A stretch of 16,771 bases of DNA from an uncultured bacterium (GTDB lineage Bacteria > Verrucomicrobiota > Kiritimatiellia > RFP12 > UBA1067), in contig CACZAK010000112.1 in assembly GCA_902779075.1 (NCBI GenBank), forward strand, positions 1-16,771, written 5' to 3'. Positions 1 through 7,100 of this stretch are shown here, piece by piece. The notes beneath the pieces were generated by a model. That model was not told the DNA's origin and did not search any database. It saw only the letters and a list, made by a program, of their open reading frames with translations. Each line of letters begins with the position of its first letter. The first letter of the stretch is position 1. The translations under genes and the position numbers were made by a program.

Positions 1-669
1 TACGCCAAGGAACTCGGCTGCAAGAACCCGCAGATCGTGCTCCACCTCGACCACGGCGATTCGTTCGAGACGTGCAAGAGCTGCATCGACATGGGCTTCT
101 CGAGCGTGATGATCGACGGCTCGTCCCTTCCGTTCGCGGAGAACATCAAGCTGACGAAGAAGGTCGTCGCGTACGCGCACAAGTACGACGTGACGGTCGA
201 GGCCGAGCTGGGTGTGCTCGCCGGCGTCGAGGACGAGGTGGCCGCCGAGGAGAGCCACTACACGAAGCCCGAGGAAGTGATCGAGTTCGCCACGAAGACC
301 GGCTGCGACTCGCTCGCCATCTCGATCGGCACCTCGCATGGCGCCTACAAGTTCAAGCCCGAGCAGTGTACGCGCGACCCCAAGACGGGTCTCCTCATCC
401 CGCCGCCGCTCGCGTTCGACGTGCTGAAGGCCATTGAAAAGAAGCTCCCCGGCTTCCCGATCGTCCTCCACGGTTCGTCCAGCGTCCCGCAGGAATACGT
501 GAAGATCATCAACGAGAACGGCGGCAAGCTCCCCGACGCGGTGGGCATCCCCGAGGCGCAGCTCCGCAAGGCGGCGAAGAGCGCGGTGTGCAAGATCAAC
601 ATCGACTCCGACTCCCGTCTCGCGATGACCGCGGCCGTGCGCCAGTACTTCGCGCAGGCGAGGAGATGA
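1..669 (+). CDS. fba: Class II fructose-bisphosphate aldolase, 5'-partial, C-terminus altered by frameshift
   Basis: Zn-dependent aldolase that interconverts fructose 1,6-bisphosphate with dihydroxyacetone phosphate and glyceraldehyde 3-phosphate in cytosolic glycolysis/gluconeogenesis. The gene enters from the left edge in frame 1 (first codons read YAKELGCKNPQ), so the N-terminus is outside the window; the GTG at 37 is internal. Visible hallmarks: HLDHGD (metal-binding His and catalytic Asp region), EAELGVLAGVED (metal-ligand Glu), the SHGAYKF histidine, LHGSSSVP (metal-ligand His) and CKINIDSDSR (the NxDxD phosphate/substrate motif). The reading frame ends with FAQARR at a TGA (667-669). 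Members of this aldolase type, as I recall them, continue for roughly 30 more residues, ending in MKKLYxHKI...LGSNDKL; that tail is present just downstream in another frame (666-725), so a deletion plus frameshift has cut the protein. Confident in the family; uncertain whether the lesion is real or an assembly error. Confidence 0.93.
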   Translation, partial: YAKELGCKNPQIVLHLDHGDSFETCKSCIDMGFSSVMIDGSSLPFAENIKLTKKVVAYAHKYDVTVEAELGVLAGVEDEVAAEESHYTKPEEVIEFATKTGCDSLAISIGTSHGAYKFKPEQCTRDPKTGLLIPPPLAFDVLKAIEKKLPGFPIVLHGSSSVPQEYVKIINENGGKLPDAVGIPEAQLRKAAKSAVCKINIDSDSRLAMTAAVRQYFAQARR

Positions 670-725
670 AGAAGCTCTACATCCACAAGATCGTAAAGGT
701 GCTCGGCTCGAACGACAAGCTCTGA
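666..725 (+). pseudogene. Out-of-frame remnant of the aldolase C-terminus
   Basis: From ATG 666 to TGA 723-725 this frame reads MKKLYIHKIVKVLGSNDKL, which I recognise as the normal last residues of this type of class II aldolase. It overlaps the stop of the upstream frame by four bases (ATGA) and is shifted relative to it. About 14 residues expected between the YFA and the MKKLY segments (an NPxxFDPRxYLGPA-like stretch, from memory of the family) are missing. As a stand-alone 19-residue ORF it is unlikely to be functional. The ATGA arrangement would allow reinitiation, but that would not restore a fused protein. Confidence 0.75.
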
Positions 726-730
726 GCTTA

Positions 731-744
731 GACGCTTAAGCGTC
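731..744. terminator. Short palindrome between convergent genes, possible weak bidirectional terminator
   Basis: GACGCTTAAGCGTC is a perfect 14-nt palindrome (5-bp stem, TTAA loop) lying in the 24-bp gap between the aldolase tail and the stop of the minus-strand radical SAM gene. The position fits a shared terminator, but the stem is short and the flanking T/A runs are weak (CTTA on one side, CTTAA on the other). Confidence 0.35.
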
Positions 745-749
745 CTTAA

Positions 750-1655
750 TCATTCGCGGCGGCAAGTTCCATGCACCCCAAGTGGGTTGGTGGCAGCCGC
801 CGCGAGTGCTTTGAAATCACAGTTGAAATCGCGGATGTTGCCACATGGCACGTCGATGAACCCGCATGTCTGGAGATCTCCAACGTGCGAGAGAAAAGCG
901 AAACCGCGACCCCCCAGACATCCGCAAGGACGCGGACCGCAAACAGCCTCTCCGCCACATGCCGTCCAATAGGCAGGTGCGGAGGGGCAACATGTTTCTT
1001 TGATGGCGAGCGGCCCCGCCTTCGCCTTTGCGAAGGCCCAATTTAGCACTTGGCGGGTCTGCTCGTCCGAGAGGGCGTAGTCAGCGATGCCCTTACCGCG
1101 TCCGACGGGCACGAGGAAGAACAAGTCGAGCTTGGATGCGCCGAGTTCCACGGCTCGGTCATAGAGAGCGTCAAGTTTGTCCGCATTGAGCGTGGAGACG
1201 GTTACGTTCACCTGGAAGGGTATCTTGATAGCGTGTGCGATGCGCATCGCGCGCGTCACGCTGTCGTAGGCACCGGGTACGCCGCGAAACGCATCGTGCG
1301 AGGCGGCGTCGGGTCCGTCGAGCGAGAACGAGCACGCCATCACGCCGGCCTCCTTGAGCGCGGTGAGGCGCTCTTCGGTGACGAGCATCCCGCAAGGGGC
1401 CATCACGCTGCGCAGGTGGCGGGACGTGGCGTAGGAGACGAGGTCAAGGATGTCGGGACGCAACATCGGTTCTCCACCCGTCCAGATGATCATCGTCCGT
1501 TCAAGGGAGTCGATTACGCGGCGGCACTCGTCCGTCGTGAGTTCGTGTTCGTAGCGTACGTTCGCGGCACCGGCGCGACAGTGCTTGCAGGCGAGCGGAC
1601 AGCGGCGCGTCACTTCCCAGGCGAGGACGCGCGGCGGCTGGAAGGGGACGCTCAT
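750..1655 (-). CDS. Radical SAM protein with partial SPASM-like C-terminal cysteine region
   Basis: 301 residues. The N-terminus carries the radical SAM CxxxCxxC motif (C19, C23, C26 in TRRCPLACKHCRAGA), which binds the [4Fe-4S] cluster that cleaves S-adenosylmethionine, followed by GGEP at residues 60-63 that contacts SAM. The segment GCLGGRGFAFLSHVGDLQTCGF near residues 240-265 resembles the auxiliary-cluster region of the NirJ/AhbC/AhbD/SPASM group. After CGNIRDF, however, the usual final CxxCxxxxxCxGC cysteine block is absent and the protein ends in NPLGVHGTCRRE, so it is shorter than typical members. Substrate cannot be read from sequence; heme-related or peptide-modifying roles are possible. 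Its start codon overlaps the stop of the upstream cysteine desulfurase as ATGA (1652-1655), so the two are almost certainly co-translated. The desulfurase could supply sulfur for this protein's clusters (inference). Confidence 0.85.
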   Translation of the reverse strand: MSVPFQPPRVLAWEVTRRCPLACKHCRAGAANVRYEHELTTDECRRVIDSLERTMIIWTGGEPMLRPDILDLVSYATSRHLRSVMAPCGMLVTEERLTALKEAGVMACSFSLDGPDAASHDAFRGVPGAYDSVTRAMRIAHAIKIPFQVNVTVSTLNADKLDALYDRAVELGASKLDLFFLVPVGRGKGIADYALSDEQTRQVLNWAFAKAKAGPLAIKETCCPSAPAYWTACGGEAVCGPRPCGCLGGRGFAFLSHVGDLQTCGFIDVPCGNIRDFNCDFKALAAAATNPLGVHGTCRRE

Positions 1656-2836
1656 GTGTAGGTCGTCGGACCCTTGTCGGGACCGAACGGCGAGAGGTCG
1701 CGGAGGTTCTTGATGATGGGCGGGAGCTTCTCAAGAACGTAGTCGACTTCCTCCATCGTGTTGTAGCGCGAGAGGGAGAAACGGATGGAACCGTGGACGG
1801 CGATGAAGGGCACGCCCATCGCGCGGATCACGTGCGAGGGGTCGAGCGAGCCGGAGGCGCACGCGGAACCCGTGGAGATGCAGATGCCCTCGTCAGAGAG
1901 GTGGTAGGCGATCGCCTCGCCCTCGATGTACTCGAAGCTGACGTTGAGGGTGTTGGGCAGGCGGTGGTCGAGGTCACCGTTCACGCGCACGTTCGGGCAG
2001 GCGGCGAGGATGCCGGCCTGAAGTTTGTCGCGGAGGGCGGTGAGCTTTGTGGCCTCGGCCTCGTAGTTCTTCATGGCGAGCTCGCAGGCCTTGGCGAGTC
2101 CCACGATGTAGGGCACGTTCTCGGTGCCGGCGCGGCGTCCGCTTTCCTGGTGCCCGCCGAGCATGAAGGGCTTCAGTTTCGTGCCGCGCCGGACGAACAG
2201 TGCGCCGACGCCCTTGGGGGCGTGGAACTTGTGTCCGCTCACGGCAAGCAGGTCCGCCGGCACCTTCTGCATGTCGATGGGAACCTTGCCGGCCACCTGC
2301 ACGGCGTCGGTGTGGAAGGTGGCACCGTATTCCTTCGCGATTTCGGCGGCTTCGCGCACGGGGAAGACAGTGCCGGTCTCGTTGTTGGCCCACATGACGG
2401 AAACGAGGGCGTTCTTCGTACCTTTCAGCTCGGCGCGGAGCTGGTCGAGGTCGAACTGCCCCACGTGGTTGACGGGCAGCTCCATTTCGGTGTGGCCGAG
2501 CGCCTTGAGACGGCGCGCTGGCTGGAGCACGGCGGGGTGTTCGACGGCGGTGGTGACCAGCTTCATGTCCTTGCCGAACCAGTCGGCCGTGCCGCGGATG
2601 GCAGTGTTGTCCGACTCCGTGGCGCAGGAGGTGAAGATCACCTCGTCCGGCGAGCAGTTGAAGAATGCGGCCACCTGCTCGCGCGCCTGCTCGATATGCT
2701 TGGCGACTTGTCCTCCAAAGGCGTGCATGGACGACGGGTTGCCGTAGAGGTCGCCGAAGAAGGGCATCATCGCCTCTCGCACCTCGGGCGCGACCTGCGT
2801 GGTGGCGTTGTTGTCGAAATAGACGGTCTTGTTCAT
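1652..2836 (-). CDS. Cysteine desulfurase, NifS/IscS family
   Basis: PLP enzyme that converts L-cysteine to alanine, carrying sulfur as an enzyme persulfide for Fe-S cluster and other thio-cofactor biosynthesis in the cytosol. From the ATG at 2836 it has 394 residues, normal for the family. Visible residues: H100 in TTAVEHPAV (stacks on PLP), D177 and Q180 in HTDAVQ, K203 in SGHKFHAPKG (Schiff base), and the catalytic loop cysteine C326 in STGSACASGSLDPSHV; the GGGQExGxRxGTxN-like segment appears as GGHQESGRRAGTEN. An in-frame start exists eight codons upstream (2860), but YFDNNATT normally lies just after the initiator, and GAGGTAACAGG precedes the 2836 ATG, so 2836 is preferred. The ATGA overlap with the radical SAM gene indicates an operon. 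No IscU/NifU scaffold gene is visible nearby, so I do not choose between nifS and iscS. Confidence 0.95.
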   Translation of the reverse strand: MNKTVYFDNNATTQVAPEVREAMMPFFGDLYGNPSSMHAFGGQVAKHIEQAREQVAAFFNCSPDEVIFTSCATESDNTAIRGTADWFGKDMKLVTTAVEHPAVLQPARRLKALGHTEMELPVNHVGQFDLDQLRAELKGTKNALVSVMWANNETGTVFPVREAAEIAKEYGATFHTDAVQVAGKVPIDMQKVPADLLAVSGHKFHAPKGVGALFVRRGTKLKPFMLGGHQESGRRAGTENVPYIVGLAKACELAMKNYEAEATKLTALRDKLQAGILAACPNVRVNGDLDHRLPNTLNVSFEYIEGEAIAYHLSDEGICISTGSACASGSLDPSHVIRAMGVPFIAVHGSIRFSLSRYNTMEEVDYVLEKLPPIIKNLRDLSPFGPDKGPTTYT

Positions 2837-2860
2837 GGTACCTGTTACCTCAGGGCGCAT

Positions 2861-2869
2861 ATTCTACCA
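2861..2869 (-). promoter_or_regulatory. Possible extended -10 promoter for the desulfurase/radical SAM operon
   Basis: On the minus strand the sequence reads TGGTAGAAT, a TGn-TAnAAT extended -10, 24 nt upstream of the chosen ATG. No good -35 is seen at the expected spacing. The assignment rests on position in the divergent 137-bp gap and on the -10 match only. Confidence 0.35.
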
Positions 2870-2934
2870 TATCTGCGGACTTCTGGCACGCTGGTGATGT
2901 ATTTTTCGGGCGGGAAGCGGGATGCGCGAAAATC

Positions 2935-2943
2935 TGATATACT
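2935..2943 (+). promoter_or_regulatory. Possible extended -10 promoter for the SDR gene
   Basis: TGATATACT is an extended -10 (TGn plus TATACT), 30 nt upstream of the SDR start; no convincing -35 is present. It lies back-to-back with the minus-strand candidate, so this gap is the divergent control region. A strong ribosome-binding site, AAAGGAG (2962-2968), sits 5 nt before the ATG at 2974 and fixes that start. Confidence 0.45.
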
Positions 2944-2973
2944 ACTGACTCCGCATCTCAGAAAGGAGAATAC

Positions 2974-3744
2974 ATGTACAAGGAAAAGTTCAACCTGACG
3001 GGCCGGACGGCGTTCGTCACAGGAAGCGCCCGCGGCATTGGGCGCGCAATCGCGGCTGCGTATGCCGAGTTCGGTGCGCGCGTGATCGTACACGGCGCGA
3101 AGCCGAGCGTTAGGCTGGAGGAGAGCCTCGCGGACGTTCGCCTGTTCAATCCATCCTGCGACGTGGTGACAGGCGACCTAGGCGACCCTGTTGCCGTTGA
3201 GGCGATGTTCGCGCGGCTGCGGGAACTTGACGCGCTGCCGGATATCCTAGTGGCAAACGCATCAATCCAGATGAACATCCCTTGGTCGGAATTCGACGCG
3301 GCCGAGGCGCACCACGAGATGGAGGTGAACTTCCACGCCACTCTTCGGATGTTCCAGCTCGCGTACCCGAAGATGAAGGCGCAGGGATGGGGACGCCTCA
3401 TCGCGGTTGGCAGCGTGCAGGAGCCACGTCCGCATCCGCAGATGTGCGCATACGCCGCCTCCAAGGCCGCTCAGGAGAACCTCGTGCGGAACGTTGCGCG
3501 CCAGGTCGCGTGCGAGGGTATTACCGTTAACAACCTCTGTCCGGGCGTGTTCGCGACCGACCGAAACGCGGCTGCGCTCAACAACCCCGTCTACGCGGAG
3601 CGGGTGAAGGCCGCGATCCCCATGCACGACTATGCCCAACCAGAGGACGCAGCCGGTGCTGCGTTGTTGCTCGCCTCCGACGCGGGACGCTACATCACCG
3701 GTTCGACTATCCTCGTTGACGGCGGACTGCGTCTCCCTGGTTGA
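2974..3744 (+). CDS. Short-chain dehydrogenase/reductase (classical SDR, FabG-like)
   Basis: 256-residue NAD(P)-dependent oxidoreductase with a Rossmann fold, the usual length for classical SDRs. Motifs in order: TGSARGIG (16-23, dinucleotide binding), GDL with D68 (adenine contact), VANAS with N95, N119 in MEVNF, the catalytic S147 (AVGSVQ), Y160 and K164 (YAASK), then VNNLCPGVFATD and the C-terminal GSTILVDGG. The full Asn-Ser-Tyr-Lys tetrad is intact, so it should be active. Substrate is not predictable: 3-oxoacyl-ACP reductase-like or sugar/polyol dehydrogenase activity are both possible. It stands alone, divergent from the desulfurase operon. The MITE-like element's target duplication begins two bases after its stop codon. 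Confidence 0.93.
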   Translation: MYKEKFNLTGRTAFVTGSARGIGRAIAAAYAEFGARVIVHGAKPSVRLEESLADVRLFNPSCDVVTGDLGDPVAVEAMFARLRELDALPDILVANASIQMNIPWSEFDAAEAHHEMEVNFHATLRMFQLAYPKMKAQGWGRLIAVGSVQEPRPHPQMCAYAASKAAQENLVRNVARQVACEGITVNNLCPGVFATDRNAAALNNPVYAERVKAAIPMHDYAQPEDAAGAALLLASDAGRYITGSTILVDGGLRLPG

Positions 3745-3745
3745 T

Positions 3746-3993
3746 CGAAATACTGGGCGCATCTGCGTTTTTCACCATGCGTTTTGAGATTGGAAACAAC
3801 CAAAACAACTGGTAAAAACAACTTTGAGAGGGGCGCGCGGGCTAACTCGCCCGTTGATATAATTGTATCGTTTTTGAGTGGACTATGGGCACGGGCGAGT
3901 TAGCCCGTGCGCCAAAGGCAAGTTGTTTCAAATAGTTGTTTCCAATTATCAGAAGGCTCGGCGGTGAATTACGCAGATGCGCCCCGAAATACT
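3746..3993. mobile_element. Non-autonomous transposon (MITE-like) with 22-bp terminal inverted repeats and 9-bp target duplication
   Basis: The left end at 3755-3776 begins GGGCGCATCTGCGT and finishes TTCACC. The right end at 3963-3984 is its reverse complement with 20 of 22 bases matching; the two differences are a TT/AA in the middle. Immediately outside both ends is the identical 9-mer CGAAATACT (3746-3754 and 3985-3993), the signature of a target-site duplication. The element proper (3755-3984) is 230 bp and has no ORF. Its two arms are also internally related: ATTGGAAACAAC (3789-3800) pairs with 3935-3946, and CGGGCTAACTCGCCCGT (3838-3854) pairs with 3891-3907, so nearly the whole element can fold into one long imperfect hairpin. 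A 9-bp duplication is known for several IS groups (IS1, IS4/IS10/IS50, some IS256-like), but I cannot assign the parent family from these ends. This explains the gene-free stretch after the SDR. Confidence 0.85.
3838..3907. repeat. Inverted repeat of 17 bp forming the inner stem of the MITE-like element
   Basis: CGGGCTAACTCGCCCGT and its exact reverse complement ACGGGCGAGTTAGCCCG are separated by 36 nt. Each arm is itself a partial hairpin (GCACGGGC-GAGTTA-GCCCGTGC on the right, a shorter version on the left). The spacer contains TGATATAATTG, a perfect TATAAT with an upstream TG, pointing toward the CotH gene. Confidence 0.8.
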
Positions 3994-4022
3994 CCTCGGT
4001 TGATTTTCGGTTGATTTTCGTC

Positions 4023-4055
4023 TTGCGGGCAGCGGGGTGATTATGGTATTATACT
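4023..4055 (+). promoter_or_regulatory. Probable sigma70-type promoter of the CotH-domain gene
   Basis: TTGCGG (4023-4028) and TATTAT (4047-4052) are spaced by 18 bp; an overlapping TATACT at 4050-4055 is an alternative -10. This leaves a leader of about 50 nt before the ATG at 4110. Just upstream (3997-4018) an 11-bp unit, CGGTTGATTTT, is repeated twice in tandem. Confidence 0.5.
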
Positions 4056-4109
4056 AACAATTCAACTGGACAAGGATTAGCCTTCAAAGGTTTGAACGAG
4101 GATAAAACC

Positions 4110-7100
4110 ATGGAAAAAAAAGTTATTTGCAGCATCCGTAAAGGATTGGTGGCGGCTTTTGTGGTCGCGGCGAGCGCGTCGCTTCCGCTGTTTGCCGATA
4201 CCTGGTTTGACGCTGGGATTCCGTCGTATACTTCGTGGCCCGACGACGACAGCGCATACGAGGTGCCGGGCGTGGGCGTATGGACGAACACGGCCAGCGC
4301 GGAACTTGATAGCTCTGCTGGGCAGACGTGGCTGTCCGTGTTCGCCGAAGATGTCACTCCGCTCCTGTTCATGCCGCTGCAGACGCGGTCGATCGCGTCG
4401 GACGAGCCGACGATGGTGTTCAACGTGAAGTTCACCGAAGGCACGTCCCCGCTCATTGCGGACCAGACGATCAAGGGCTCCGTGACAGTCGTCGAGAAGG
4501 GCGAGGGTTCCGTTTACATGGGCATCATGAAGGACCCGGACGGCACGACCAACATTTGGCGCGAGCTGTCAGGCGTGACGCCCGACCTCGCCAACGCGGT
4601 TGAGCTGAGGGTGTCCCTGCGCACCTACAACGGCGAGCGGCAGGTGAGGTACGCGGTCGGCAACACGGTCCTCACCTCGTCGTATGGCGAATGGGCGCCC
4701 ACGGCCTACGCTGGTTCCTCAGACGACGTGACGTCCGCCGGCATGGTGGGCAACGGTGACCTCTTCAACCTCGCGGCGGAGACGATTGCAATCCGTACGA
4801 AATACCCGCTCACGATTCCTGACATCGACGGAATGGGCGTCGTCTCGGTCAAGGTGGACGGCGTGGATGTGTCGCCGGAAGCGAACGGCACATACCTCGT
4901 TCCCGAAGGCGCATACGTGGCCGTCACGTTCGCGCCGGACGCGGGCAAGTACCTCGACTTCCGCACGATGGTGTTCCAGATGGGCGACAGCGCGATGACG
5001 CTGCCCGTGGCGGGCAGGCCGTCTGTCGTCCCGCCTTCCAGCTTCCTCTTCATCAACGAGGTAATGGCCTCGAACGGCGAGACGGCCGCGACGGTCAACG
5101 GCGGCGCGGAGCTCGACTGGGTTGAGCTGCGCAACGACAACGACGACGACATCGACGTGACGGGCTGGTACATGTACGACGACGCCACGAAGCCGAACAA
5201 GTGGGTTCAGATCGAAGGCTCGTGCGTCGTGCCCGGGCATGGCTACAAGCTCGTGTGGTGCGACAAGAGCTACACCAACTGGGCCGCGGGCGAGGCCCAC
5301 GCCAAGTTCGGCGTCGGCAAGAGCGACAGCACGGTCGTACTCGCCAGCTCCAACAGTCTCGATGCGATCGTCACGACGCTGGCCCTGCCGCCGCAGATGA
5401 AGGACGTCTCGTACGGACGCGGCAACCGCGAGAAGACGATCCTCGGCAAGCTCGATGCCGCGCAGTGGCGCGTCGGCAACGGCGAATGGCAGGCGGCGTC
5501 CGGCCCTGTCGGCATGCCGGGTGCGGCCACGGGCGGCTTCACGGTGACTTCCTACCAGCTGAACAAGGACGCCTGCGCGAACATCCCCGCCGTCGAGGGC
5601 GCGCTCGCGAGCGGAAGGTACAGTCCGAAGACGACGCTCACCGGCGTGCAGACGGTCGCCTACAAGAATGCGTCCGGCACTGTTTCGTCCGAGTTCAGTT
5701 CGAGCTACAGGTCCGTTTCCGAGGTAGGCATGGCCGACAACGGCACCTACTACGCGATCCTCGTCGAGGGCGTCATCAACATCCCGCGCGCCGGCAGCTG
5801 GACGTTCAGCGTCGGTTCGGACGACGGTTTCTCGCTAGAGGCGTGGAACGAGAAGTACCACTTCCAGTCCGAGTACACGGGCGCGCGTGGCTACGGACAG
5901 ACCCCGGCCATCTTCCGCGTCCAGGAGCCGGGCGCGTACAACGTGAGGCTCCTCTACTTCCAGGCGACGGGCGGCGCGGCGCTCGACTTCTGCGTGAAGG
6001 AGGGCGAGTTCGAGGACTACGAGAACTTCACGCTCGACGGATTCAGTCTCGTCGGCACGGCCGCGAGCGGCGTCACCCACGCCGGCGCGTGGGCGGGACA
6101 CGTCTCGACCGACGTCTCCGCCGCGATGCTCAACGTCACAAACGCGCTTGACTGGAAGGCGACGTTCACGCTCGACGCGGCGCCGGCGTCGGACGACGCC
6201 TTCAGGCTGAAGGTGCGTTTCGCTGACGGCTTCACGGCGAAGGTCAACGGCACGGTCGTGACGAACGCCCTGGTCGAAGAGGCGCGCGCGCTTGCGGACG
6301 CGCTGACGCCCGTCGTGATCCCCATCCCGTCGGGACTTCTCGCTGCTGGCGACAACCTCCTTGAGATCACCGCCGTCAACGACGCCGTGAGCGATCCGGA
6401 CTTCCTGCTCTCGGCCGAGGTCTCGGTCACGAAGTCCGCCGAGGAGCTCGTGTTCTTCCGCGAGCCCACGCCGGGCACGAAGAACACGACGGCCGGCTAC
6501 GGCCCCGCGTCCCCGAAGGTGTTGTTCAGCGTGCCGCACGGCTACAAGACTGCGGCGTTCGACCTGACGCTCTCCTGCGCGGACGATCCAACGGCGGCGA
6601 TCTACTACACGATCGACGGCACGTCGCCCACCACGTCCTCCACGCCCTACACGGGGCCGATCCACATCGCGTCCACCACGTGCATCCGCGCGGCGGTTCC
6701 GCAGGAGGGGAGCGTGATCCAGCAGGACGCCGCGGCGACGTACCTCTTCCTCGACGACATCCTCCAGCAGACGAGCGGCGTCGTCCCGGCGGGCTTCCCC
6801 ACGACCACGATCAACAGCCAGGTCATGCGCTACGGCATGAACCAGAGCGTCGTGAACGGCGCAGACCGCGACCGGCTCCTGCGCGGCTTCACGAACTCCG
6901 TTTCCACAATCTCGCTCGTGATCGACCCGCACAACCTCTTCGACCCCGTCGAGGGTATCTACGTGAACGCCAAGGCGTGCGACGGACGCGAATGGGAGCG
7001 CACCACGATGGTGGAGCAGATCGACCCGACGAACGACGCCAACGGCTTCTCCACGGCGGGCGGCATCCGCATCCGCGGCGCGTTCAGCCGCAACCCGCAG

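Noticed and set aside
2837..2860. Upstream start at 2860 for the cysteine desulfurase
   Set aside because: The family normally begins just before YFDNNATT, and the Shine-Dalgarno-like GAGGTAACAGG lies inside the extension.
1793..2998. 401-codon plus-strand open frame opposite the cysteine desulfurase
   Set aside because: It is the complement of a gene with all NifS/IscS active-site motifs; the product is His/Gly/Val-rich and unrecognisable.
3745..4109. tRNA or small RNA gene in the gap after the SDR
   Set aside because: The fold-back structure is explained by the terminal and internal inverted repeats of the transposon-like element; no cloverleaf or CCA-type end is seen.
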